Shown here in pieces: positions 50,310 to 59,242 of a stretch of DNA of 64,000 nucleotides. The DNA is from Flavobacteriales bacterium UBA2669 (GTDB lineage Bacteria > Bacteroidota > Bacteroidia > Flavobacteriales_E > Vicingaceae). The notes beneath the pieces are model-generated. The model had not been told where the DNA came from. It made no database searches and saw nothing but the letters and a program-made list of their open reading frames with translations. The translations under genes were made by a program, and so were the position numbers. The stretch covers positions 328,763-392,762 of the forward strand of contig DEMN01000007.1 of NCBI GenBank assembly GCA_002359215.1. The letters are read 5' to 3'. Position 1 is the stretch's first letter. Each line of letters begins with the position of its first letter.

Positions 50310-53300
50310 ATGAATTCAAGCGATATAAAATCTATTTACCTTAACATATCTCAGACTAAAAGAATAGTTCAGCAATTTCAAGAGAATGAACTTTCTCATA
50401 TTCATTTAAAAGGGTTGTTGGGTTCTGCTACTGCATTTTATGCAAATGCCGTTTATGAAAATTTGCCTGTTAATTTTTTTATTGTTCTTAACGATAAAGA
50501 AGAAGCTGCCTATTTCTTTAATGATTTAGAACGTGTTGTTGGTGAAGATAAAGTGCTTTTTTTTCCTAATTCATACAGAAATCCTTATCAGGTAGAACAA
50601 ACAGATAATGCTAATGTATTAATGCGTGCTGAGGTGCTTGGTGCATTAAGCAAATCATCATCTACCAAGCTTGTAGTTACTTATCCGGCAGCACTTTCTG
50701 AAAAGGTAATTACCAAAAAAATACTCAAAAAAAATACGCTTAAACTAAAAGTGGAAGAAGAAATTCCATTAAGTAATTTAATAGAAAAATTAAACGAATA
50801 TCAGTTTGAACGGGTTGATTTTGTGGTAGAACCCGGACAGTTTTCTATAAGAGGAGGAATTGTAGATGTGTTTTCTTTTTCTAACGAAAATCCTTACAGA
50901 ATTGAGTTTTTTGGTGATGAAATTGTATCTGTAAGAAGCTTTGACCCTGTTTCGCAGTTGAGTATTAAAAATTATCAGAAAGTAACTATTCTTCCTAACA
51001 TTCAAAATTCGATATTGGAAGAAATGAGAATCTCTATTTTAAACTATTTGCCTAAAAATACTATAGTTTGGGCTAAAGATATTGCACTTATTGCAGCTCA
51101 ATTAGAAAAAGATTTTACTAATGCACAAGAAGCATATAAAAAAGTAAAAAATTCTCCTTTGGCACATTTAATTCCCGAAGAAATTTACTATCAAAAAAAT
51201 AACTTCTCAGAAGATATTGCTGCTAAAAATACCATTGAGTTTGGTAATCAACTTCAGTTACAAGCTGATTTAGAAATTCAATTTAATCTGCAAGTTCAGC
51301 CCATTTTCAATAAAAATTTTGACTTATTACATCAAGATTTATTAGAAAAAAGAGAACAGGGATACAAAGTGTCTGTTTTGGCTGATAGTTCTAAACAAAT
51401 AGAACGTTTATCTGCTATTTTTGAAGATATTGGCAAAGCCTTAGATTTTAATTCTGTTTTACTTACACTACATGAAGGATTTATTGATAACGACAATAAA
51501 ATTGCACTTTATACCGATCATCAGATTTTTAACCGATACCAACGATTTCATCTTAAAGACAGTTATAAGAAAAAATCAGAAAGCCTTACTTTAAAAGAGC
51601 TTCACGGCTTGTCTCCCGGAGATTTTATCACTCATATAGACCATGGTGTTGGGCGATTTTCTGGCTTAGAAAAAATTGATGTAAATGGCAAACAACAAGA
51701 AGCCATTAGAATTGTTTATGCCAATAATGATTTGCTTTACGTAAGTATACATTCATTACATAAAGTAACCAAGTTTGTTGGTAAAGATGGAATTCCGCCA
51801 AGTGTAAATAAATTAGGTTCGCCACAATGGCAAACCGCCAAACAAAAAACCAAATCTAAAATAAAAGAAGTAGCTTTTGATTTAATTAAGCTTTATGCCG
51901 AAAGAAAATCAAAAAAAGGTTTTCAGTTTATGCCCGATACCTATTTGCAAGACGAGTTGGAAGCTTCTTTTATTTATGAAGATACGCCCGATCAACTAAA
52001 AGCTACACAAGATGTGAAAAAAGATATGGAAGCAGATTTTCCTATGGATAGGTTAATTTGTGGGGATGTTGGTTTTGGAAAAACTGAAGTAGCTATAAGA
52101 GCAGCTTTTAAGGCTGTTACTGATAGTAAGCAAGTTGCAATATTAGTTCCTACTACTATTTTAGCTTTACAACATTATAAAACTTTTAAAGAAAGACTGA
52201 AAGATTTTCCTTGTAAAGTAGATTACATTAATCGTTTTAAAACCAAAAAACAACAGACAGATACACTAAAAAAATTAAGTGAAGGTCAGGTAGATATTTT
52301 AATTGGCACACACAGAATTGTTGGAAATGATGTGAAATTTAAAGATTTAGGGTTGTTGATAATTGATGAAGAACAGAAATTTGGTGTTTCGGTAAAAGAT
52401 AAATTGAAAACCATAAAAGCTAATGTAGATACCCTTACGCTTACCGCTACACCAATACCTAGAACTTTGCAGTTTTCATTAATGGCAGCAAGAGACTTGT
52501 CTAACATTAATACTCCTCCTCCCAACCGACAACCTGTGGAAACTAAATTGGTTACTTTTAATGAAGAACTTATTCGTGATGCTATTATTTATGAAACTTC
52601 AAGAAGAGGACAGGTTTTTATCGTAAACAATAGAGTGGAAAACATAAAAGAAGTTGCGGGCATGGTTCAGCGTCTTTGTCCGAATGTAAGTGTTTTAACT
52701 GCTCACGGACAAATGAAAGGTCCAGAATTAGAGCAAAAAATGGCTGCTTTTGTAGAAGGTCAATATGATGTATTGATTGCTACCACTATCATTGAATCAG
52801 GCTTAGATATTCCTAATGCTAATACCATCATTATATTAAATGCTAACCATTTTGGGATGAGTGATTTGCACCAAATGAGAGGCAGGGTTGGAAGGTCTAA
52901 CAAAAAAGCATTTTGTTACTTAATGGCTCCTCCATTACATACCTTAACTATGGAAGCTCGAAAAAGATTAACAGCCCTTGAGCAGTTTTCTGAATTGGGT
53001 AGTGGTTTTCAAATTGCTATGCGAGATTTAGACATTAGAGGAGCTGGAAATTTATTGGGAGCCGAGCAAAGTGGTTTTATTTCTGAAATTGGTTTTGATG
53101 TGTATCAGAAAATTTTGCAAGAAGCCATAGATGAGTTGAAAGAAAATGAATTTAAAGAGTTGTATGCTGAAGAATTAAAAACCAAAAACTTTGTAAAAGA
53201 TTGCCAAATAGAAACTGATTTTGAAATTTTAATTCCAGATGATTACATCACCAACATTGCAGAAAGACTTTCTATTTACAAGGAGTTGGATGAGTTAGAT

Positions 53301-53663
53301 AATCTAGAAGAATTAGAAAAATACAAAATGCAATTGGTAGATAGGTTTGGAAAAATTCCTTACGCTACTGAACAACTTTTTAAAGCTATCCAACTAAGGT
53401 GGATAGCCAAAGAAATTGGGTTTGAGAAATTACTATTAAAACAGAAAAAGTTGATAGGCTATTTTATTAACAACCCTGACTCTCCTTATTTTCAATCTGG
53501 CAGATTTACTAATGTATTGAGTTTTGTTCAACAAAACCAACGAATATGTAAAATGAAAGAGAAAAATAACAAGCTTTCGTTGGTATTTGAAAATGTAACG
53601 TCCATTCATCAAGCGATTGAATTTATAGAACCAATGACAACCCCCTGTATTGGTATAAAATAA
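50310..53663 (+). CDS. mfd: Transcription-repair coupling factor Mfd
   Basis: DNA translocase that removes stalled RNA polymerase and recruits UvrA. About 1117 residues. UvrB-like N-terminal region (FFPNSYRNPYQVEQ, VVEPGQFSIRGGIVDVFS), RNA-polymerase-interacting domain (LSPGDFITHIDHGVGRFSG), and the two RecG-like helicase lobes with Walker A (CGDVGFGKTEVA), DEEQ box (LIIDEEQKFGV), TATPIPRTLQ, and GRVGRSNKKA. The frame extends to a TTG at 50301, but that TTG is in the -7 element; the ATG at 50310 is the start and the transcript may be leaderless. Confidence 0.96.
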   Translation: MNSSDIKSIYLNISQTKRIVQQFQENELSHIHLKGLLGSATAFYANAVYENLPVNFFIVLNDKEEAAYFFNDLERVVGEDKVLFFPNSYRNPYQVEQTDNANVLMRAEVLGALSKSSSTKLVVTYPAALSEKVITKKILKKNTLKLKVEEEIPLSNLIEKLNEYQFERVDFVVEPGQFSIRGGIVDVFSFSNENPYRIEFFGDEIVSVRSFDPVSQLSIKNYQKVTILPNIQNSILEEMRISILNYLPKNTIVWAKDIALIAAQLEKDFTNAQEAYKKVKNSPLAHLIPEEIYYQKNNFSEDIAAKNTIEFGNQLQLQADLEIQFNLQVQPIFNKNFDLLHQDLLEKREQGYKVSVLADSSKQIERLSAIFEDIGKALDFNSVLLTLHEGFIDNDNKIALYTDHQIFNRYQRFHLKDSYKKKSESLTLKELHGLSPGDFITHIDHGVGRFSGLEKIDVNGKQQEAIRIVYANNDLLYVSIHSLHKVTKFVGKDGIPPSVNKLGSPQWQTAKQKTKSKIKEVAFDLIKLYAERKSKKGFQFMPDTYLQDELEASFIYEDTPDQLKATQDVKKDMEADFPMDRLICGDVGFGKTEVAIRAAFKAVTDSKQVAILVPTTILALQHYKTFKERLKDFPCKVDYINRFKTKKQQTDTLKKLSEGQVDILIGTHRIVGNDVKFKDLGLLIIDEEQKFGVSVKDKLKTIKANVDTLTLTATPIPRTLQFSLMAARDLSNINTPPPNRQPVETKLVTFNEELIRDAIIYETSRRGQVFIVNNRVENIKEVAGMVQRLCPNVSVLTAHGQMKGPELEQKMAAFVEGQYDVLIATTIIESGLDIPNANTIIILNANHFGMSDLHQMRGRVGRSNKKAFCYLMAPPLHTLTMEARKRLTALEQFSELGSGFQIAMRDLDIRGAGNLLGAEQSGFISEIGFDVYQKILQEAIDELKENEFKELYAEELKTKNFVKDCQIETDFEILIPDDYITNIAERLSIYKELDELDNLEELEKYKMQLVDRFGKIPYATEQLFKAIQLRWIAKEIGFEKLLLKQKKLIGYFINNPDSPYFQSGRFTNVLSFVQQNQRICKMKEKNNKLSLVFENVTSIHQAIEFIEPMTTPCIGIK

Positions 53664-53758
53664 CTCATACAATAAAAGTCATTTTTCAATGAAAAAATAA
53701 GTAGTTTTGGAACGTATTTTGATAACACCAGAAAACAAAAACTTAAAAAATTTAACAC

Positions 53759-54304
53759 ATGAGAAAATTAGGATATTTAATGATGTTGATTGTTGTAGCA
53801 GGTTTATATGCGTGCAGCCCAAGCATTCCATTTACAAACGAGGATAAAATAAAGTATAACTTAACTGAAGAAAGAATTAAAAAACTACAGTTTTTTGTTT
53901 CTAGAGACATTGTTTTGCAACGAGGAGAACGTACAGATGAAGCTCAGGAATTTGATAAAGATGGTAAATTAGTAGTTTCAAGTTCTGCATTATTAGATGA
54001 AATTTATATTAAAGAAGGAACTCCTGGAGTTGTAGTTAAAGTAATTGATGAAAACAAAGTGGCAGTAAGTTTTGATGCTACCGATGATAATAAATACTTA
54101 GTTTTTGGAGATCCTAATAATAGAGGAAGATACAATTTAATGGGTGCAGAATGGAATAACGGAAAAGGTAAAATTAATTATGGCGGAAAAGTTTATTATG
54201 TTATGCCGGGTGGAGCAAGTGCTTACTTAAAATACAAAATGAAGAAAAGCAACGAAAGCAGAAAAAGCCAAAGTGCTGCCAAAGGTAGAAAAGTTAATAA
54301 CTAA
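53759..54304 (+). CDS. Unknown lipoprotein
   Basis: A 181-residue lipoprotein (signal ending LYACSPS). The sequence suggests a beta-rich domain (GTPGVVVKVIDENKVAVSF, YLVFGDPNNRGRYNLMG, KVYYVMPGGASAYLKYKM) and a basic C-terminal tail. I do not recognise the family. It stands alone between mfd and PNP with a strong terminator behind it. Confidence 0.75.
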   Translation: MRKLGYLMMLIVVAGLYACSPSIPFTNEDKIKYNLTEERIKKLQFFVSRDIVLQRGERTDEAQEFDKDGKLVVSSSALLDEIYIKEGTPGVVVKVIDENKVAVSFDATDDNKYLVFGDPNNRGRYNLMGAEWNNGKGKINYGGKVYYVMPGGASAYLKYKMKKSNESRKSQSAAKGRKVNN

Positions 54305-54325
54305 AAATAATAACTCACATATTAT

Positions 54326-54359
54326 AAACTGCTTCAAAAATTTTTGAAGCAGTTTTTTT
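54326..54359 (+). terminator. Intrinsic terminator
   Basis: Perfect inverted repeat AAACTGCTTCAAAAA / TTTTTGAAGCAGTTT (54326-54355) followed by further T. Ends the lipoprotein transcript. Confidence 0.85.
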
Positions 54360-54372
54360 ATACAAAAAATTC

Positions 54373-55185
54373 ATGGAAAATCAATTAAAAGAAACACTTA
54401 ATTTCATTAAAGGACAAGGGATTGAAAATGCAACGGTAGGTATAATTTTAGGAACAGGCTTAGGCGGATTAGTTGAGAAAATTGAAATAATTAAAGAAAT
54501 TTCTTATGATAAAATACCTCACTTTCCTGTTTCAACGGTAGAATCGCATGTGGGGAAATTAATTTATGGAAAAATTAATGGTAAAACTGTAATAGCCATG
54601 CAAGGCAGGTTTCATTATTATGAAGGTTATGATATGAAACAGATTGCTTATCCTGTAAAAGTATTGAAAAACTTAGGGGTGAACTTTTTACTCATTTCTA
54701 ATGCTGCAGGAGCAGTAAATTTAGCCTTTAACAAAAGTGAGCTAATGTTAATTACAGATCATATAAATATGTTCCCGTCCAATCCATTAATTGGAAAGAA
54801 CAACAATGAAGAAGGCCCGAGGTTTCCAGATATGAGTTGTGCTTACAATAAAAATCTCAACAATTTAATTGAAGAAATTGCTCAAGAAAAAAACATCACA
54901 CTTAGAAAAGGTGTTTATGTTTCCGTTCCTGGACCAAATTTGGAAACCAGAGCAGAATATAAAATGCTTAAATTACTAGGTGCAGATGCTGTAGGCATGA
55001 GCACTGTTCCAGAAGTTATAGCAGCTAACCATTTAGGGTTGCCTTGTTGTGCTATTTCTGTACTAACAGATGAGTGCGACCCAGAAAATTTGGCTCCTGT
55101 TGCGTTGGAAGAAATTTTAGCAGCAGCAGCCATTGCAGAGCCTCAGCTTACAACACTTTATACAGCACTTATTCATAGACTTTAA
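54373..55185 (+). CDS. Purine-nucleoside phosphorylase
   Basis: Phosphorolysis of purine nucleosides in nucleoside salvage; 270 residues of the trimeric PNP (PNP/MTAP) class. Motifs: GIILGTGLGGLV, HFPVSTVESHVGKL, MQGRFHYYEGYDM, ISNAAGAVN, YVSVPGPNLETRAEYKML and GADAVGMSTVPEVIAANH. It begins 14 bp after a terminator, so its own promoter must be close or inside that region. Confidence 0.95.
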   Translation: MENQLKETLNFIKGQGIENATVGIILGTGLGGLVEKIEIIKEISYDKIPHFPVSTVESHVGKLIYGKINGKTVIAMQGRFHYYEGYDMKQIAYPVKVLKNLGVNFLLISNAAGAVNLAFNKSELMLITDHINMFPSNPLIGKNNNEEGPRFPDMSCAYNKNLNNLIEEIAQEKNITLRKGVYVSVPGPNLETRAEYKMLKLLGADAVGMSTVPEVIAANHLGLPCCAISVLTDECDPENLAPVALEEILAAAAIAEPQLTTLYTALIHRL

Positions 55186-55230
55186 TTTTTTTAATTCATC
55201 ATATTAAGAAACTATATTAAAGGAGTTTGT

Positions 55231-55238
55231 TAATTTTG
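55231..55238 (+). promoter_or_regulatory. -7 promoter element, panD
   Basis: TAATTTTG, eight bases before the ATG at 55247, implying a leader of at most about five bases. No convincing -33 element. Confidence 0.4.
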
Positions 55239-55246
55239 CCAACATT

Positions 55247-55597
55247 ATGAATATTCAAGTATTAAAATCTAAAATTCACCGTGTAAAAATTACGGAAGCC
55301 GATTTGAATTATATTGGCAGCATTACTATTGATGAAACATTAATGGAAGCTGCAAACATTATTGAGGGAGAAAAAGTGCAAATCGTAAATATTAATAATG
55401 GTGAACGCTTAGAAACTTATGTAATAAAAGGCATAAGAGACTCTGGAAACATTTGCCTTAATGGCCCCGCAGCCAGAAGAGTTGCAGTTGGAGATATTAT
55501 TATCATTATCACCTATGCATCAATGGATTTTGAGGAAGCTAAAAAATTTAAACCTACTATCATTTTCCCTGATGAAACTACTAATAAATTGAAGTAG
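55247..55597 (+). CDS. panD: Aspartate 1-decarboxylase
   Basis: Pyruvoyl enzyme that makes beta-alanine for pantothenate. 116 residues. The self-cleavage site is YIGSITID (Gly-Ser), KIHRVKITEAD is the N-terminal strand, NGERLETYVI carries the conserved Tyr, and LNGPAARRVAVGD the Arg. panB and panC are not in the window. Confidence 0.96.
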   Translation: MNIQVLKSKIHRVKITEADLNYIGSITIDETLMEAANIIEGEKVQIVNINNGERLETYVIKGIRDSGNICLNGPAARRVAVGDIIIIITYASMDFEEAKKFKPTIIFPDETTNKLK

Positions 55598-55653
55598 TTT
55601 TCGTTTCTTTACGTTGTTTTTCAGGATAATAATCATCTCATCAACATAGTCAG

Positions 55654-56640
55654 ATGCAAAAAAACTTTATAGCTATTCTTAAAATTATCTTACCACTTGG
55701 TTTAGGGTTGTTTTTAATTTGGCTAGTTTTTAAAGATTTAACAGATAAAGATATTACTGAAATAAAAGCTTCATTTAACGAAATCAATTATTCTTTTTTA
55801 ATTCTATCCGTAATATTTGGTATAATAAGTCACTTAAGTAGAGCTTGGCGTTGGAAATACCCTTTGAATCACTTAGGTTACCAACCAAAATTACATAATA
55901 GTTTTTTTAGTACCATGATAGGTTACTTTGCTAATTTAGGCATTCCTCGTAGTGGAGAATTATTACGTTGTGGTGTAATGAGTAAGTACGAAAATATTCC
56001 TTTTAATAAATTGGTTGGGACTGTAATTGCCGAGCGTATGGCAGATTTATTAGTGCTTTGTGGTTTTATTGCTATGGTATTTTTCTTACAGTTTGAAATG
56101 TTAACCAATTACTTTAGGGAGTTAGGTTTCTTTAAACAAATATCATTTACTAAAATGTTTATTTTAGGAACAGCTTTTTTTGTTGTAGTAATTGTTTCCT
56201 ATTTGTTATTAAAACGTTCAAAACATAGTTTTTTTGAAAAACTCAGAAAGTTTCTTTCAGGAATAAAACAAGGACTAATTGCTATTTTAACTATGCCTAA
56301 CAGGGGTAAATTTATTTTACATACGATATTCATTTGGGCAATGTATTTTTTAATGTTTTACATTACTATTTTTAGTTTACCTGAAGTAGAAACACTACCC
56401 ATTTCAGGAATTGTAACTGCCTTTGTTTTGGGAGGAATAAGTATAGCTGCAACCAATGGAGGTATTGGTGCTTACCCCTTAGCTATAAGTTCTGTGTTAA
56501 CGCTTTATGGAGTAGATCATAATGTTGGTTATGCTTTTGGTTGGGCAACATGGATAGCTCAGACAGCTATGATTGTTATTGTAGGATTAATTTCATTGGT
56601 ATTAGTTCCGAAGCTAAACGAAAAAACAAGTGAACTTTAG
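55654..56640 (+). CDS. Flippase-like membrane protein (LPG synthase TM/UPF0104)
   Basis: Polytopic membrane protein of 328 residues related to the membrane half of MprF and to AglD. Conserved segments: HLSRAWRWKYPL, YFANLGIPRSGELLRCGVMS, AERMADLLVL, and ATNGGIGAYPLAISSVL. Such proteins are thought to move or bind lipids; the substrate is unknown. It lies between panD and rfaE2, 19 nt upstream of the latter frame's first possible start. Confidence 0.88.
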   Translation: MQKNFIAILKIILPLGLGLFLIWLVFKDLTDKDITEIKASFNEINYSFLILSVIFGIISHLSRAWRWKYPLNHLGYQPKLHNSFFSTMIGYFANLGIPRSGELLRCGVMSKYENIPFNKLVGTVIAERMADLLVLCGFIAMVFFLQFEMLTNYFRELGFFKQISFTKMFILGTAFFVVVIVSYLLLKRSKHSFFEKLRKFLSGIKQGLIAILTMPNRGKFILHTIFIWAMYFLMFYITIFSLPEVETLPISGIVTAFVLGGISIAATNGGIGAYPLAISSVLTLYGVDHNVGYAFGWATWIAQTAMIVIVGLISLVLVPKLNEKTSEL

Positions 56641-56674
56641 CAACTAAATCATAAAATTATTGATAAGTTTGACT

Positions 56675-57193
56675 ATGGAAATCTCACATTTAACAGCAAT
56701 TAAAAATAAAATTATTAGCCGCTTATCTCTACCTGTGTTAAAAGAACAATGGCAAAATAAAAAAGTAGTTTTTACCAACGGATGTTTTGATATTTTACAC
56801 CAAGGACATATTACTTATTTAGCACAAACTGCCGATTTAGGGGATAAACTTATTGTGGGAATTAACTCAGATGCTTCTGTAAAAATGTTGAATAAAGGTA
56901 CTGCTCGTCCGTTACAAGATGAATATTCTCGTGCATTAATTATTGCTTCACTTAACTTTGTAGATGCCGTTATTATTTTTGATGAAGCGACTCCTTTACA
57001 ACTAATTACAGCTCTTCAGCCACAAGTATTGGTAAAAGGTGGCGATTATGATAGTGTTATTAACGATCCATCCGACAAAAAATACATTGTAGGTTCAGAT
57101 GTAGTAAAACAAAACGGAGGCGAAGTAATTGTAGTTCCTTTTTTACCCGGATATTCTACTACAAGTATTGAGGGAAAAATAAAGAGAGGGTAA
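56675..57193 (+). CDS. rfaE2: D-glycero-beta-D-manno-heptose 1-phosphate adenylyltransferase
   Basis: Cytidylyltransferase-fold enzyme of about 172 residues that makes ADP-heptose for lipopolysaccharide. Motifs: VFTNGCFDILHQGHITYL with the HxGH catalytic motif, LIVGINSDASVK, NKGTARPLQDEYSRA, and VLVKGGDYD. It is the separate C-terminal (RfaE2) domain form without the kinase domain. The ATG at 56675 is preferred to the TTG at 56660, because a -7 element TAAGTTTG lies at 56664-56671. Ends one base before the convergent M16 gene. Confidence 0.93.
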   Translation: MEISHLTAIKNKIISRLSLPVLKEQWQNKKVVFTNGCFDILHQGHITYLAQTADLGDKLIVGINSDASVKMLNKGTARPLQDEYSRALIIASLNFVDAVIIFDEATPLQLITALQPQVLVKGGDYDSVINDPSDKKYIVGSDVVKQNGGEVIVVPFLPGYSTTSIEGKIKRG

Positions 57194-58483
57194 TTATTTT
57201 CCCACTACCACTTCAATTAAATCTTCTTTTTTAAGGTAGTTCTCAGCTAGTTTTTTTAATTCTTCAGCATCAATATTTTTTACTTTTTCGATGTAGTTGT
57301 TGTAGTATTCAAAATTAAAACCGAAGAAGTGAACATTTTCAAAAAGAGATGCCATATTAAAAGGGCCATCACAGCTTCTTAGTACTTGTCCAAGAATGTA
57401 GTTTTTTACTAACGCTAATTCATCATCACTTACCAAAACAGTTTGAAGCAATTCAATTTCCTTATAAATTTCTGCCAACGCATTATCGGTTACATCTACA
57501 CCAACTTCAGTATTAATGTAGAAAAAAGCAGCTTGCTGCATGCTCATAATTCCTGCATTTATACCATAAGTATACCCTTTATCTTCCCTAATATTTTTCA
57601 TTAATCGAGAACCAAAATAGCCTCCTAAAATGGTAGTTAAAATTTGTAAGCCAAAATAATCAGGATGGTTTTTATTAGGCATCACCCTTCCAATTCTTAT
57701 GGCAGATTGCATGGCACCGTCTTTAGAAATGTGCTTTGTTTTTTCTGAGCTAGATTCTTCAGCAATACTTGGGTAGTTAATTTCAGGAGTGAAAGGCATT
57801 AATAAATCTTTTCTTCCCATTTGTTGGTTTAATACTTTTATGTCATGGTCGGTTACTTTTCCGGAAGCAATAATAGTAACATGAGCAAAATTATAATGTT
57901 GTTGATGGAATTTTTTAATAGCTTCCAAAGAAAGCTGCTCAAAATGATATGCTTCTGTTTTCTTTCCGTAAGGATTGTTTTTTCCTAGCAACATTTCCAT
58001 AAACTCTGTGTGAGCAACAAAACTTACTTTTTCGAGGTTAATTTTAAACTTTTCGTAAGCATTTTGTTTATACACTTCAAATTCATGTTCGGAAAAAGCA
58101 GGAAAAGCAATTACTTCTTTAACAAATGGCAAAACATGGGGCAAATGTTTAGACAAGGTATAAACCGTAACATTAGCATTGTCGTAAGCAAATTCGGTAT
58201 CTAAAAAAGCTCCATACTGATCAATGCCTTCGGCAATTTCGGCAGAAGTAAAATTTTTAGAACCCTCTTGCATTAATTTGTTGGCAGAAGCAGCAATTAG
58301 AGGACTAGGTTGGTACCATTTTCCGGCTTTAAAAATAAAACTGATTTTTAGAATTTCTTCACTACCACCTGAAATATAATAAACCGGCACACCATTGTCT
58401 AGCTGTGTTTTAACAGGCTCTAAAAAAGCAATACTTGATACTTGATTAAATGGAGGTGCTTGTGTTCTATTAATTTCAGTCAT
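57194..58483 (-). CDS. M16-family peptidase homologue lacking the HxxEH motif
   Basis: A 429-residue pitrilysin/insulinase-family protein. Where active M16 subunits carry HxxEH, this one reads PLIAASANKLMQEGSKNFT. C-terminal M16_C domain with ILGGYFGSRLMKNIREDKGY, RTYGIN-like TYGINAGIM, and RSCDGPFNMASLFENVHFFG. It is therefore probably the non-catalytic member of an M16 pair; a catalytic partner, usually adjacent in such pairs, is not in the window. No signal peptide, so probably cytoplasmic. Confidence 0.85.
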   Translation of the reverse strand: MTEINRTQAPPFNQVSSIAFLEPVKTQLDNGVPVYYISGGSEEILKISFIFKAGKWYQPSPLIAASANKLMQEGSKNFTSAEIAEGIDQYGAFLDTEFAYDNANVTVYTLSKHLPHVLPFVKEVIAFPAFSEHEFEVYKQNAYEKFKINLEKVSFVAHTEFMEMLLGKNNPYGKKTEAYHFEQLSLEAIKKFHQQHYNFAHVTIIASGKVTDHDIKVLNQQMGRKDLLMPFTPEINYPSIAEESSSEKTKHISKDGAMQSAIRIGRVMPNKNHPDYFGLQILTTILGGYFGSRLMKNIREDKGYTYGINAGIMSMQQAAFFYINTEVGVDVTDNALAEIYKEIELLQTVLVSDDELALVKNYILGQVLRSCDGPFNMASLFENVHFFGFNFEYYNNYIEKVKNIDAEELKKLAENYLKKEDLIEVVVGK

Positions 58484-58643
58484 ACAATATATTTTTTGTA
58501 AAAGTAATTAATGTTGTTGGGCTGATATTGTGAATAGAATTAAAAATTGATAGAAGTAATCTATTTTTTTGATTATAAATAGTGGCTAAAGACAAAAAAT
58601 CAATATAACTATCAGATTAAAAGTGTTTTAAAATTTTTACATT

Positions 58644-58677
58644 TTTGCTAAAGCGATTAAAACTTAGAATAGTTTTG
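58644..58677 (+). promoter_or_regulatory. Promoter of the small Ala/Glu lipoprotein gene
   Basis: -33 TTTG (58644-58647) and perfect -7 TAGTTTTG (58670-58677) spaced by 22 bp, giving a leader of about 23 nt. Confidence 0.6.
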
Positions 58678-58703
58678 CGTACAATTAATAACTAAATTTA
58701 TTT

Positions 58704-58967
58704 ATGAAAAAAATGTTTATTCTACCAGTTGCCTTAGTTGCATTAATGGTAGTTTCTTGTGGTCCAACCCAAGAAGAAGTTGAAGCTAGAGAAAAAGCAG
58801 TTGCTGATTCTGTTGCTACTTACAATGCTCAAGTTGAAGCTGAGGCTGCTGCCGCTGCTGAAGCAGAAGCTGCTGCAAAAGCTGAGGCAGAAGCTGCTGC
58901 TGCTATTGAAAAAGCTAAAGCTGATTCTGTTGCTGCTGCTCAAGCTGCTCCTAAGAAAAAGAAATAA
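58704..58967 (+). CDS. Small Ala/Glu/Lys-repeat lipoprotein
   Basis: An 87-residue lipoprotein (signal ending VVSCGPTQ) with a body of Ala/Glu-rich helix made of imperfect repeats (EAEAAAAAEAEAAAKAEAEA) and a basic end (APKKKK). It should form one long helix, perhaps between the outer membrane and the peptidoglycan, in the manner of Lpp; this analogy is inference. It has a good promoter and a good terminator and is therefore probably well expressed as a single gene. Confidence 0.8.
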   Translation: MKKMFILPVALVALMVVSCGPTQEEVEAREKAVADSVATYNAQVEAEAAAAAEAEAAAKAEAEAAAAIEKAKADSVAAAQAAPKKKK

Positions 58968-59242
58968 TTTATTTTTCTGAAGAAAACAAAAAAGGCTGGA
59001 TACTTAGTATTCAGCCTTTTTTTATGATTGTTTGTTAATGGTTTCAAGTTTAATGTTTGAGGTTTGAAGTTGTTGGATAAATTTTTAATTAAACTAGTAT
59101 TTGTCGATAAAATCGAGAGGCTGAACTATAATGTTCAAATTCGAGGCTTTCGAAGTTTTGAAAATCAGGAGTTTACTTGGGTAAATGACTGGTTTTTAAA
59201 ACAAGAATAACGAAGAAGTTGGACATTATAGACAGGTTCTAA
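58968..59242. other. Intergenic region between small lipoprotein and asnS
   Basis: About 275 bp: a strong terminator at the left, then AT-rich sequence with no open frame, RNA gene or repeat that I can recognise. Confidence 0.4.
58988..59023 (+). terminator. Intrinsic terminator
   Basis: AAGGCTGGATAC paired with GTATTCAGCCTT (one G-U pair) with A/T runs on both sides; loop TTA. Serves the small lipoprotein gene. Confidence 0.9.

Noticed and set aside
58743..58980. Overlapping open frames in the Ala/Glu-repeat gene on both strands (Leu- or Ser-rich)
   Set aside because: They arise from the repetitive GCT/GAA codons of the real lipoprotein gene and lack start context and plausible composition.
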